From Gammaproteobacteria bacterium (GTDB taxonomy: Bacteria > Pseudomonadota > Gammaproteobacteria > Pseudomonadales > Cellvibrionaceae): a stretch of DNA of 64,000 nucleotides. Positions 37,567-44,983 of this stretch are shown here, piece by piece. The notes under the pieces are model-generated. The model searched no databases, was not told where the DNA came from, and saw nothing but the letters and a program-made list of their open reading frames with translations. How positions within the stretch are numbered: position 1 is the first letter of the stretch; every line of letters begins with the position of its first letter. The stretch spans positions 1 through 64,000 of the forward strand of contig SEBU01000007.1 of the NCBI GenBank assembly GCA_004173475.1, given 5' to 3'. A program made the position numbers and the translations under genes.

Positions 37567-37834
37567 GGACTAAGAAAGTATTTTTTTAAACTGATTTTTA
37601 TCAACAACATTTAGATTGTAGATCCGCTCAACAATTCATTTGAATTCAGCCGCTCGCTAGTTTCATTGTGTATTTCGGTCATCATACACATCGAACATAC
37701 ACCCAATAGCTGTATAAATATTTTCAAACGCAAATCCAAATTCCACTTTGCCTCGTAATGACATCCAGCCAACGATTTATCTCGCTTGGTGGTTCAGTTC
37801 ATCAGTCAATTTCAGCAGTAAATGGGAAATATTT

Positions 37835-38524
37835 ATGGCAAATCTTTTAGTCATTGGCGGCACCAAGGGCATTGGCCAAGCGCTCACGCAAAGCCTTATT
37901 AATCAACGTCACCAAGTGTTTTTTGCCGCACGCAACAAGGCCGAATTAGAAGGTGCTAGTTTCGTAGAACTTGAGGTGACACAAGAGATCAACGATCAAT
38001 TCAATGGATTGCCAGACGTTCTTGATGGAGTGGTGTACTGCCCCGGTAGCATTAACCTCAAACCCTTCGCCAGACTTTCATCGGCAGACTTTCTAAAAGA
38101 TTTGCAAATCAATTTGCTAGGCGCGGTCAATTGCCTTCAAGCATTACACTCACGCCTTAAAAAAGCAGAGCATGCGTCAGTGGTTCTTTTCAGCAGCGTA
38201 GCCGCAACACGCGGAATGCCTTTCCACGCTAGCATCGCCTCAAGTAAAGCAGCGGTTGAAGGTTTAACCAAAAGCCTTGCCGCCGAATGGGCGCCCGCAA
38301 TTCGTGTCAATTGCGTAGCACCTTCACTCACCCAAACACCTTTGGCAGAAAAGCTGACTAACACCGCCGAAAAAATCGAAAACGCCGCGCAGAAACATCC
38401 ACTCAACAGAATTGGCCAACCAGAAGAAATCGCTGCGCTTGCAAATTTTTTATTATCACCGCAATCAAGTTGGATGACCGGGCAAGTACTGCATGTGGAT
38501 GGAGGAATGAGTGCTATCAGTTGA
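37835..38524 (+). CDS. SDR-family oxidoreductase with atypical active site
   Basis: 229 residues from the ATG at 37835 (GGGAAAT upstream; the frame is open further upstream without a good start). The Rossmann motif GGTKGIGQAL sits at residue 8, the catalytic Ser region is VVLFSSVAATRG, and the C-terminus has the usual G-x-LHVDGG. At the Tyr-x3-Lys position the sequence is HASIASSKAAVEG, so the Lys is kept but the Tyr is replaced by Ile. The reaction may use another residue or the protein may be non-classical. NADP preference cannot be told. It stands alone. Confidence 0.85.
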   Translation: MANLLVIGGTKGIGQALTQSLINQRHQVFFAARNKAELEGASFVELEVTQEINDQFNGLPDVLDGVVYCPGSINLKPFARLSSADFLKDLQINLLGAVNCLQALHSRLKKAEHASVVLFSSVAATRGMPFHASIASSKAAVEGLTKSLAAEWAPAIRVNCVAPSLTQTPLAEKLTNTAEKIENAAQKHPLNRIGQPEEIAALANFLLSPQSSWMTGQVLHVDGGMSAIS

Positions 38525-38606
38525 TGTGATTAGAAAAATTGTCGATTTAGTCAGAGATTGAAGAGTGTTGCGTTTTATTTTTTTCAGTGGTTTTAATGTT
38601 TGATGT

Positions 38607-38630
38607 GTTGGGCATTGCTGCCCAACCTAC
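38607..38630. repeat. REP-like hairpin (GTTGGGC palindrome with CTAC)
   Basis: GTTGGGC and GCCCAAC pair across 6 bases and are followed by CTAC, the reverse complement of the GTAG hallmark of REP elements. A related palindrome lies at 44945-44966 beside a REP-associated transposase gene. Confidence 0.6.
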
Positions 38631-38667
38631 GCGCTGTCCTGACGTATTTAAATCCATTTCTTCGACG

Positions 38668-39267
38668 CTACTGTGTACAACTTACTTTCATATCGTCTAC
38701 ATATAAGTGGGATAATTTGCCGTTACCTATAATACCGATTCGAACAAAAATGTCCTTGGCAGAAGGAACCCAGTTAGGTGTAGTAATAACGTATTTTGGT
38801 ATAGGTGGCTGTGTAGAGTACTGCACTCGTTTCGTCGTAACATAAGTCCAGCTGGCTGCGTCAATCACTTCGAGTTGAGCAGTGACACCGGATGAGGAGA
38901 TGGCAGGCAATATAGTCATTTGCGCCTTGCACCAAATTGTAGGAAGGAAGGAATATGGAGGGTGCCATCCTCCTAGGGTAACCGGTCTACCAACATCTGA
39001 CCAACCGGTACCATTATAGAGTGATACATAATACGAATCAGTCAATGAAGTAGTGTTATTAAAAACATGCGTGCCTTTATAATTCCAGCAATCGTTGTAA
39101 TCGTAGATATATGGCGATGCCCAGCAGCTCCAATTAGCGATAGTACCGGAGCCCAAGTTATCATTTAGAGTCCAGGTTCCAGCTTTTGCACTAGCAGAGA
39201 TAGTTAATATTGCGGTGATAATAGCCAGCGTGAAAACACGACTGATGTTATAAAATATTGCTTTCAT
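38668..39267 (-). CDS. Secreted protein of unknown function
   Basis: 199 residues from the ATG at 39267, chosen because GGAGTGAG lies at proper distance; the frame opens 14 codons earlier. The signal peptide ends near ASAKA. The mature part is rich in Trp, Tyr and Asn with a beta-sandwich look (GTWTLNDNLGSG, YYVSLYNGTGW, HLYVDDMKVSC), like carbohydrate-binding jelly rolls, and has several cysteines. The resemblance is structural impression only; no family recognised. Confidence 0.7.
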   Translation of the reverse strand: MKAIFYNISRVFTLAIITAILTISASAKAGTWTLNDNLGSGTIANWSCWASPYIYDYNDCWNYKGTHVFNNTTSLTDSYYVSLYNGTGWSDVGRPVTLGGWHPPYSFLPTIWCKAQMTILPAISSSGVTAQLEVIDAASWTYVTTKRVQYSTQPPIPKYVITTPNWVPSAKDIFVRIGIIGNGKLSHLYVDDMKVSCTQ

Positions 39268-39473
39268 TACACTCACTCCAAATTTATTAATATTAAATTT
39301 ATTTTTCATCGAAACTACACTTTTTTAAAACTGCAACTACTGACCTAAAAATTGCAGCGCTGACGAAAAGTGAAACTTTAAATTGACGCAACGTAGAACG
39401 TGAAACTAAAAAAGCATTTAGCGCGTAGTCTTTCCTCGGCATCTATTTTCTCGTTATCTTCCCTTTTAAAATC

Positions 39474-40463
39474 TTAACTTCCTTCATTTGCTGGGTTGGA
39501 ATCTACCGGACCTATATTGCTTTCCGTTGGTCTATTTACGTCCAGGTCAGGCACTAAACCTTGAGCAGGAAAGCCCGGTTGAACCAGTCGCTCTTGTAGG
39601 CTCAGTCGTTCATTGGTGCTTTTCTCCCACAAGGCGTCCATTGTTTGTTGTGCCGCCTGTTTAACGTCTGAATTCCCATCAGCTAATAAAGGTTCAACGC
39701 TGGAAATGTTGGTGTTCGTACCGAATTGCGACAAAAGTTCTAAGGCACCAAGTTTCACTTGTGCGTCACTATCACGCAGGCTTTTTACAACGTAAGGTAC
39801 AGCGCTAAAAAAACCAACCGAGGTAATCTCCTCAAGTGCGTTAATTCTATCGACTGGATTTTTACTACCTAACCCAGCCGATTTTGCTTCCATATATTGT
39901 TTGACGAGTGAACTATCGCCCCTGTCTTCTAAAATAAGTGCTGATATTTTTTGCGCATTAGGATCATCTAAGGTAAAAATCGTTTTTAAATTTTCATTCA
40001 ATAAATAATCTTTAGACTGAGATAAGCCAACCATGCCATGTGCGACCAGTGCGGTTGCTGACGGATCTGTTTTTGCCTGGGTAACCAATTCTCCTAATAT
40101 CTCAGCGGCTTCTGCTGGTGCAATACCCGTGAGTAAACGAAGTGCTTGAATTTTCTGCGGCATATTGCCGCTGCGCATGGTTTCACGCGCTCTCATTATG
40201 CGTTCTGAAAGGTTAGTCGTAGTGTGATTGGTGTTTACCAATGGCGTTAATTCGTTAGGTTGAATGCTGGGAGAAGATGTGTCTTTCGCAGCCATTGTTG
40301 TTTGCGGATTGGCAAGTGTGGTGGGTTTAGAATCACGGCTTTGGGTTATGCTTTCTATCGTTTTACTCGTATTGCTATTTGTCTCGTGCAAATACAAGTA
40401 GGCAAGGCTGGTGCTTGCTGCAACAACTACAGAAATGGCTAAAACCTTCGTATTTGTTTTCAC
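39474..40463 (-). CDS. HEAT-repeat protein with N-terminal membrane anchor or signal
   Basis: 329 residues starting with GTG at 40463. Residues 7-26 are hydrophobic (VLAISVVVAASTSLAYLYL) and act as a signal or anchor. A Ser/Thr/Pro-rich spacer leads to helical repeats of HEAT type (about 90-280; for instance IQALRLLTGIAPAEAAEILG and DAQVKLGALELLSQFG). HEAT proteins act as binding scaffolds, probably periplasmic here. There is no catalytic domain and no partner gene next to it. Confidence 0.75.
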   Translation of the reverse strand: MKTNTKVLAISVVVAASTSLAYLYLHETNSNTSKTIESITQSRDSKPTTLANPQTTMAAKDTSSPSIQPNELTPLVNTNHTTTNLSERIMRARETMRSGNMPQKIQALRLLTGIAPAEAAEILGELVTQAKTDPSATALVAHGMVGLSQSKDYLLNENLKTIFTLDDPNAQKISALILEDRGDSSLVKQYMEAKSAGLGSKNPVDRINALEEITSVGFFSAVPYVVKSLRDSDAQVKLGALELLSQFGTNTNISSVEPLLADGNSDVKQAAQQTMDALWEKSTNERLSLQERLVQPGFPAQGLVPDLDVNRPTESNIGPVDSNPANEGS

Positions 40464-41029
40464 GTCTTATCTCATCTCGTTGGGTAAATCTGTAGCTGAA
40501 AAAGTTCGGTTGATATCTATTTGCTGAAAGCTGGAAAATAGCTTTGCTCTTTCAAAACGCACAAACTGACTTGGTAATTGATTAACTATTAAGAAAGCGA
40601 AAGCTTATGATTTATTATGGTGTGTTGCTTTTGGCGCCATAAAATATTAGGCGCTTTTTCAATTCCAAAGTCTTAAATTTGAACGGGCAAGCGATACATA
40701 TTTATTACAATGTCCCTTGGATGAAAATTTTAATTATTTTTATATTTTTCACGGCTAATCGTACAATTCCTTTGCATGTCGTCATACTGCCTTTCTGTTC
40801 CTAATTAAAGCTCCAGCTCAAAATTGTGAGCTATTTCTCTTCTAAAAATAAAAGCAATAGAGTTCAAGAATTGCGGACTCTTTGAGTTGTTACCAATGTC
40901 TACAGAAATAGATGAAGAGGCGGTACGGCGCCAATATAAAATATTTATTTATGTGCCATTCCGTCTATGACGTATTTGAAATTAATTAAAGTTTAATATT
41001 ATCAATCAGGATTTAATTTTTATCTCAAG

Positions 41030-41192
41030 GGGGCGGGGTGTCGCATGAAAACGACCCGTTAGCGCCTGAGAAGCGCACGACTGCAAGGACGCAGTAGTTC
41101 GGCAAAGGTAAAGCAACGCAGGAATCAGTTGCCGAAGATCAGAAATTCATTGGGTCAAATGTGACGGGTCCGTCACGTGCCGCTCAGATCCA
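41030..41192. other. GC-rich block with multiple hairpins; possible structured RNA or intron remnant
   Basis: Against an A/T-rich background this block is GC-rich and foldable. Perfect pairings include GCGC/GCGC near 41062-41076, ACTGC/GCAGT at 41080-41095, TTCGGCAA (41098-41105) with TTGCCGAA (41128-41135), and GTGACGG/CCGTCAC at 41161-41176. No reading frame of note crosses it. The order of short stems recalls the 5' part of group II introns or a noncoding RNA, but I cannot place it in a family, and no intron reverse transcriptase is nearby. Confidence 0.4.
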
Positions 41193-41194
41193 CT

Positions 41195-41238
41195 AAAGCA
41201 TTGACTACAATAATTAAAACGCTTGTGGTCAATGCTTT
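41195..41238. repeat. 16-bp inverted repeat downstream of the thioredoxin-like gene
   Basis: AAAGCATTGACTACAA pairs with TTGTGGTCAATGCTTT with one T-G pair and a 12-base loop. It lies 27 bases after the stop of the leftward thioredoxin-like gene and directly after the GC-rich block. It could end either transcript, but no T-run follows on either side. Confidence 0.65.
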
Positions 41239-41264
41239 GTACAAATTAAGCGTGAACAAGCAGC

Positions 41265-41498
41265 TTAAGTATTTGCCAGCGCCTCAATTCCTGCGCCGTA
41301 ATTAATATGAAAGACATTTCCATCCAACACTAACGCAGGCACTGATTTTACTCCCGCTTTTATAGCTTCATCCAATCTATTTTTCTGTAAACCCAAATGC
41401 ACTGACTCTACTGAATTTTTTAGCGAGTTGATAAGTTGATGTTCTGCGTCGATGCACACAGGGCAGCCAGCATGGTAAAAAACGGCTTTAGTATTCAT
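41265..41498 (-). CDS. Small thioredoxin/glutaredoxin-like protein
   Basis: 77 residues with a thioredoxin-type active site CPVC at residues 12-15 after the first strand (KAVFYHAGCPVC), and the cis-Pro region KSVPALVLDG. It lacks the extra helices of full thioredoxins and has glutaredoxin size. GGAGATATT precedes the ATG. It is divergent from an HxlR-type regulator gene 130 bases away, a common pairing that suggests redox- or electrophile-responsive control. Confidence 0.85.
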   Translation of the reverse strand: MNTKAVFYHAGCPVCIDAEHQLINSLKNSVESVHLGLQKNRLDEAIKAGVKSVPALVLDGNVFHINYGAGIEALANT

Positions 41499-41585
41499 AA
41501 TATCTCCAGAGTATTAATAGGTTTATTGAACAGGATTTTTCCTGACCTGTGATACATTAGGCTAAAGATATAACGAAAAATAGCG

Positions 41586-41601
41586 GGCACTTTTTGGTGC
41601 C
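41586..41601. promoter_or_regulatory. Putative operator in the thioredoxin-like/HxlR spacer
   Basis: GGCAC-TTTTTG-GTGCC forms an inverted repeat, and CTTTTTGG is repeated 20 bases on (41610-41617). It lies between two divergent genes, one of which encodes a DNA-binding regulator. The function is inferred from position only. Confidence 0.35.
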
Positions 41602-41628
41602 TGGGTTACTTTTTGGGGAAAATTATTG

Positions 41629-41943
41629 ATGGCAAACGCGAAAATAAATTCAGTGCGTAAAAATAGTGACTATCAAAAACTTGAAGATGTGATTGGATGC
41701 AAATGGTCAGTCGCGGTGCTAGCCGCCGTTTCCGAAGGGATTATTCGCCCAGGAGAAATTGAGCGTCACATTGAAGGAATTTCTACCAAAGTACTCAGCG
41801 AGCGTTTTCGAAAACTTACCGCATATGGTTTGTTAGAAAAGCATACTTATGCCGAGCTACCGCCGCGTACAGAATACGCGTTGACAGATAAGGGTAAAAG
41901 TTTGGCCAATATTATTCGCCAGATTCATGAGTTGGATGTGTGA
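41629..41943 (+). CDS. HxlR-family transcriptional regulator
   Basis: 104 residues with the HxlR winged-helix pattern: GCKWSVAVLAAVSEG (helix 1), RPGEIERHIEGISTKVLSER (recognition region), and LTAYGLLEKHTYAELPPRTE (wing). ATG at 41629 with TTTGGGGA upstream. Unlike redox-sensing members such as YodB, the Cys near the start is at the GCKW position only. It probably represses or activates the divergent thioredoxin-like gene and itself. Confidence 0.9.
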   Translation: MANAKINSVRKNSDYQKLEDVIGCKWSVAVLAAVSEGIIRPGEIERHIEGISTKVLSERFRKLTAYGLLEKHTYAELPPRTEYALTDKGKSLANIIRQIHELDV

Positions 41944-42041
41944 AATTTTCCGGTTATTTATCATCAAAATTCCAGCTTAACCTACAAGTATTACTTTTCT
42001 TCAGAGGTTCGTATTTGCTAATGAAGTCAGTGAATAATTAT

Positions 42042-42338
42042 TTATTCGGGAATTGCATTATCCCATACATCCCCGTAGCCGATATTGTTTAGGTAAATGT
42101 GGAACGATGTATAAATGCGTTCCAACCATTTTTTCATATCACTATATGCTTCGTTGCCTGATTGGCTTTCCCTAACATTCATTTCGACTATGTCCCAGTA
42201 AAATTTGGCAAGAGCTTTTACATCTTCAACAGAGTTAACATCATTTCGGATGAGAATTTCAAGGGCGACTTTATCGTTTAATAGTTTTGCGTAGTGCAAT
42301 ACTATTTCCTTTTCTTCTTTAAACTTGTATTCGATCAT
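42042..42338 (-). CDS. Small hypothetical protein at the end of the toxin/immunity operon
   Basis: 98 residues, helical and acidic (EEKEIVLHYAKLLNDKVALE, KALAKFYWDIVEMNVRESQS, MKKWLERIYTSFHIYLNN). The ATG is 3 bases after the stop of the preceding Imm11-like gene, with no Shine-Dalgarno, so it is probably translationally coupled. No family recognised; its place suggests an immunity or accessory protein, which is inference. Confidence 0.65.
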   Translation of the reverse strand: MIEYKFKEEKEIVLHYAKLLNDKVALEILIRNDVNSVEDVKALAKFYWDIVEMNVRESQSGNEAYSDMKKWLERIYTSFHIYLNNIGYGDVWDNAIPE

Positions 42339-42341
42339 AAT

Positions 42342-42887
42342 CTACGGGTTTTTATATTCTCTAATCAGGACGCCAGTTAATCCCGAGTTTTCTATTTGAT
42401 TTTTTGTTATTTCGTTAATAAATACGCGAGGTAAATATCCCCGCACTTTAAAAATTGTGTTTTCGATATCTGGTTCGTTGAGATATGCATGTTCGCATGG
42501 GCCTACTTGCCCGTTACCGTAGATTTTGAAAGTTGATTTGGATTTGTCCATTAGGTCTAAAACACTTGTTACATTCAAAAGGTAGCGTGTTTCACCCTCA
42601 ACTATTACGGGTAAAAATTCTGCGGAGTCTTTTAGCAACGTTTGTAAAATTCTATGGGCGTTGGTTGAAAGCACGGTTGCGCCACCATGGAATTTTAGAA
42701 AATCGCCATCAATATCCGGATCTTCATTAAACTCATCTTTAAACCATGCTAACTCTGGCGATTTCCACGTATTTAGTTTTGAGTCGCCGTTCCAGCGCAA
42801 GCAATTGTTATCGGCGTAGGTGCTACCGGGCTTTAGATCCAGTTCTTTAAAGCCCTTGGGTTCGAGTGTCAGTATATAATTCATCAT
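42342..42887 (-). CDS. Imm11/DUF1629-type putative immunity protein
   Basis: 181 residues. The plan is that of the DUF1629/Imm11 group: an N-terminal strand (YILTLEP), a middle with LKFHGGATVLSTNAHRILQTLLKD and FLPVIVEGETRYLLNVTSVLDLMD, and a C-terminal part GYLPRVFINEITKNQIE followed by a GL-x-GV-x-I strand. A second member is encoded next to it. Such proteins protect against polymorphic toxins; the likely partner is the nuclease-like gene upstream at 43472-44143. Pairing is inferred from operon order. Confidence 0.75.
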   Translation of the reverse strand: MMNYILTLEPKGFKELDLKPGSTYADNNCLRWNGDSKLNTWKSPELAWFKDEFNEDPDIDGDFLKFHGGATVLSTNAHRILQTLLKDSAEFLPVIVEGETRYLLNVTSVLDLMDKSKSTFKIYGNGQVGPCEHAYLNEPDIENTIFKVRGYLPRVFINEITKNQIENSGLTGVLIREYKNP

Positions 42888-42899
42888 TTCACGAGCACT

Positions 42900-43469
42900 T
42901 TAATTCTCTTCCGTCGAATATACCTCTTCGAACTTTATGCCTTTGTACCCGTGTGAAGCAATTGCGCAAAACAGGTTGTTTTCGACATCTGAATCATTCT
43001 CTCTCAGATCAGAACAAAAAATATTAGTGAAATTATCGTTAGAAATTTTAAAAATCTCTGAGGTTATAATTTTATCATCATTAAATGCATACTCTTTCAA
43101 TCCGAATCTGACGCCGTTATTGATCTCATATTTGCTTTTTTCGGGATCAAACGCATCTGACTTTTTGGTTACATTTAAACAGTACCAAAGTGCCTCATCT
43201 ACGTAGAAAGGTAGAAGCTCACCTGCATCTTCTAATATTTCGACTAGTTCAGTCGCAACATCTTTTCTAAATGCAAAAGTTGACATGCCCAAATAGGCAA
43301 TGTCTGGTATTGGCTTTTTTGAATCTTTATCGAAATACGCCTTAAATTGCTTTGGAAGCTTTTCAATTAAGGGCTCAGCTTTAAATTCCCATTCTTCAGA
43401 ATCGTAAACGGAGTCTTCAGGATAGAGTAGGCGATAGTTTGTATCTGGTTTCAGAATATATATTTTCAT
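42900..43469 (-). CDS. Imm11/DUF1629-type putative immunity protein, paralogue
   Basis: 189 residues from the ATG at 43469, which lies 2 bases after the toxin gene stop; the frame opens 21 codons earlier inside that gene. It shares the layout of the next gene (KIYILKPDTNYRLLYPED, YLGMSTFAFRKDVATELVEI, LLPFYVDEALWYCLNVTKK, C-terminal GYKGIKFEEV) but is clearly diverged. The tight coupling to the toxin start-to-stop junction makes it the prime candidate for the cognate immunity protein. Confidence 0.75.
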   Translation of the reverse strand: MKIYILKPDTNYRLLYPEDSVYDSEEWEFKAEPLIEKLPKQFKAYFDKDSKKPIPDIAYLGMSTFAFRKDVATELVEILEDAGELLPFYVDEALWYCLNVTKKSDAFDPEKSKYEINNGVRFGLKEYAFNDDKIITSEIFKISNDNFTNIFCSDLRENDSDVENNLFCAIASHGYKGIKFEEVYSTEEN

Positions 43470-43471
43470 AG

Positions 43472-44143
43472 TTAGTATTCCAATGAGCCTTCTTTGAGCT
43501 TTGATGCAATTAAACGAAGGGCGAGTCGACATTCTGCTTGGGAGGTTGCGGTATTTAAAATATTAGTGATGTTTACATAATATTCATCGGTATGTAATTG
43601 CGCATGATTTGATGCATCTGGCATTTCAGGGTGTGGCATATAGCGGGAATCTGCAGGTAGAAATACGCCGTTGTCCGGGTCATCAACTCGTATTTTCCAT
43701 TTCGCTAATATTTTTCGCGCCGCTTTAGCGGCAGGATGATCTCCACTTACAATCGCGTGGGCGGCAACGTTGGGAGGTCGTTGATAACCTGTACATTTTA
43801 TATGTCTTGATAGTCTCGCCGGTTTGTGAGGCTCATTTAAAAACTGGTCACGCTTCATGTTTTTCGCTTCTGCGTAATATTCAGTTAGCAATGAAAGCGC
43901 TTGTATAGCTCCTTTGGTCATAATCTTTGTGTACAGCTTTGCAGCCATGGCAACAATTTCAGATTCGCTTAACTTCCTTTCTTGCTTTTTAATAGTCTCA
44001 GCAATGGAGTTGTCGAGATGATCCTTTGTTATTTTTTTTAACTCGTAGTAACCAATTCTTTCCTGGGTTTCCCTTATGACTTCTATTAGACCAAACATTA
44101 GTTCTTGTGGTTGAACTTCGTAAACATCGATTTCACCTTTCAT
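43472..44143 (-). CDS. AHH-family nuclease toxin-like protein
   Basis: 223 residues from the second Met (ATG 44143), chosen because AAGGA is properly spaced there. The helical N-terminal part (about 1-120) has no recognised trafficking domain. The C-terminal part matches the AHH/HNH-like toxin domain of polymorphic toxins: NVAAHAIVSGDHPAAKAARK, then DPDNGVFLPAD and HAQLHTDEYYVNITNIL. The first motif reads AHA, not AHH, so one His is replaced. It is followed at 2 bases by two Imm11-type genes. It lacks a PAAR, VgrG or Rhs delivery domain, so it may be a free-standing effector. Enzymatic activity is inferred. Confidence 0.75.
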   Translation of the reverse strand: MKGEIDVYEVQPQELMFGLIEVIRETQERIGYYELKKITKDHLDNSIAETIKKQERKLSESEIVAMAAKLYTKIMTKGAIQALSLLTEYYAEAKNMKRDQFLNEPHKPARLSRHIKCTGYQRPPNVAAHAIVSGDHPAAKAARKILAKWKIRVDDPDNGVFLPADSRYMPHPEMPDASNHAQLHTDEYYVNITNILNTATSQAECRLALRLIASKLKEGSLEY

Positions 44144-44177
44144 AAGCATCCTTTTTTTTAATGTTTCAATTGAAAAA

Positions 44178-44714
44178 TTATTTTACATTACATTTTGTTG
44201 TACTTTCGATTCGGTTGGGAGCGAGTATCTCTGTCTTCGGGACAAAATGAATACTTGAATATGGCCATTCTATTGCTTCAGTCACGTAACCATGTTTCAC
44301 CGGATTGTTATGTATATATTCGATATGGTTTAAATAGTCCTGTTCGTCTCGAATAAGGTGCTCCCAAAAACGATGCTGCCAAAGCGTGCCGCAATTTTTG
44401 TTGTAGCGTCGTTCTGTTAAGAGTTCGGTGTTGTAATAATCACTCCCGCAAGCACGCGTAACGAAAGATTTGATCAGGCGCCAGCGAATAGAAAAATCAG
44501 CATCTTGCTCTGGTAGTGTCCATATCATATGTAAATGATCAGGTAAAATTACCCATGAGTTGATGGTAAACGGATATTTTTTCCTAACATTGAAAATGGC
44601 ATTTCGCAGAGCTGTATGCACAGGTTCATCGAGCAAAATAGGTTGGCGCCGCTCTGTCACCACCGTAAAAAAGTAACACCCACCTTTTACATTTGCACGT
44701 CTATATCTCGCCAT
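44178..44714 (-). CDS. REP-associated tyrosine transposase (RAYT)
   Basis: 178 residues of the Y1/HUH single-strand transposase family. The HUH motif is DHLHMIW near 59, and the catalytic Tyr lies in DYLNHIEYIHNNPVKHGYV near 130. SWVILPDHLHM and WQHRFWEH are typical of the RAYT branch, domesticated transposases that move REP hairpins. AAGGAAATG precedes the ATG. Three REP-like hairpins (44757-44966) lie directly upstream, as is usual for RAYT genes. It is the upstream neighbour of the toxin operon on the same strand. Confidence 0.93.
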   Translation of the reverse strand: MARYRRANVKGGCYFFTVVTERRQPILLDEPVHTALRNAIFNVRKKYPFTINSWVILPDHLHMIWTLPEQDADFSIRWRLIKSFVTRACGSDYYNTELLTERRYNKNCGTLWQHRFWEHLIRDEQDYLNHIEYIHNNPVKHGYVTEAIEWPYSSIHFVPKTEILAPNRIESTTKCNVK

Positions 44715-44756
44715 AACATTTCCTTATGAATTGATCTCAATCAAAAAGCATTATCC

Positions 44757-44787
44757 GTAGGGCGGGTTAGCCAAAGGCGTAACCCGC
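44757..44787 (+). repeat. REP hairpin with GTAG, upstream of the RAYT gene
   Basis: GTAG is followed by GCGGGTTA and TAACCCGC, a perfect 8-bp stem with a 10-base loop. The GTAG plus GC-rich hairpin is the signature recognised by RAYT enzymes. Confidence 0.8.
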
Positions 44788-44866
44788 GGTTTTCTTTAGA
44801 TTTTATATCAGACCGAAAATAAATAAAAATTTAAAACGTATTGATTGTTTAACGGTGACGAGCAGC

Positions 44867-44886
44867 GCGGGTCATGACCCGCCCTA
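44867..44886 (-). repeat. REP hairpin in inverse orientation
   Basis: GCGGGTCATGACCCGC is a perfect 16-base palindrome followed by CCTAC, so its GTAG reads on the minus strand. With the REP at 44757 it makes an inverted pair (BIME-like). Confidence 0.78.
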
Positions 44887-44944
44887 CAAGGCTTTAATTA
44901 AATTTTTCCGTAGTTCAGCAATGTGCCATTAACGAGGCAGATAT

Positions 44945-44966
44945 GTTGGGGTGCGCGCCAACCTAC
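44945..44966 (-). repeat. REP-like hairpin, second sequence type
   Basis: GTTGG and CCAAC flank 8 bases and are followed by CTAC. It resembles the element at 38607 more than the two neighbouring REPs. Confidence 0.6.
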
Positions 44967-44983
44967 GGGTTACGTGTTATTTT

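Larger units (their letters stand above)
40464..41264. other. Intergenic region with a GC-rich structured island
   Basis: About 800 bases without a protein gene. 40464-41029 is ordinary A/T-rich sequence; 41030-41240 is a GC-rich block with several hairpins, listed separately. Confidence 0.6.
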
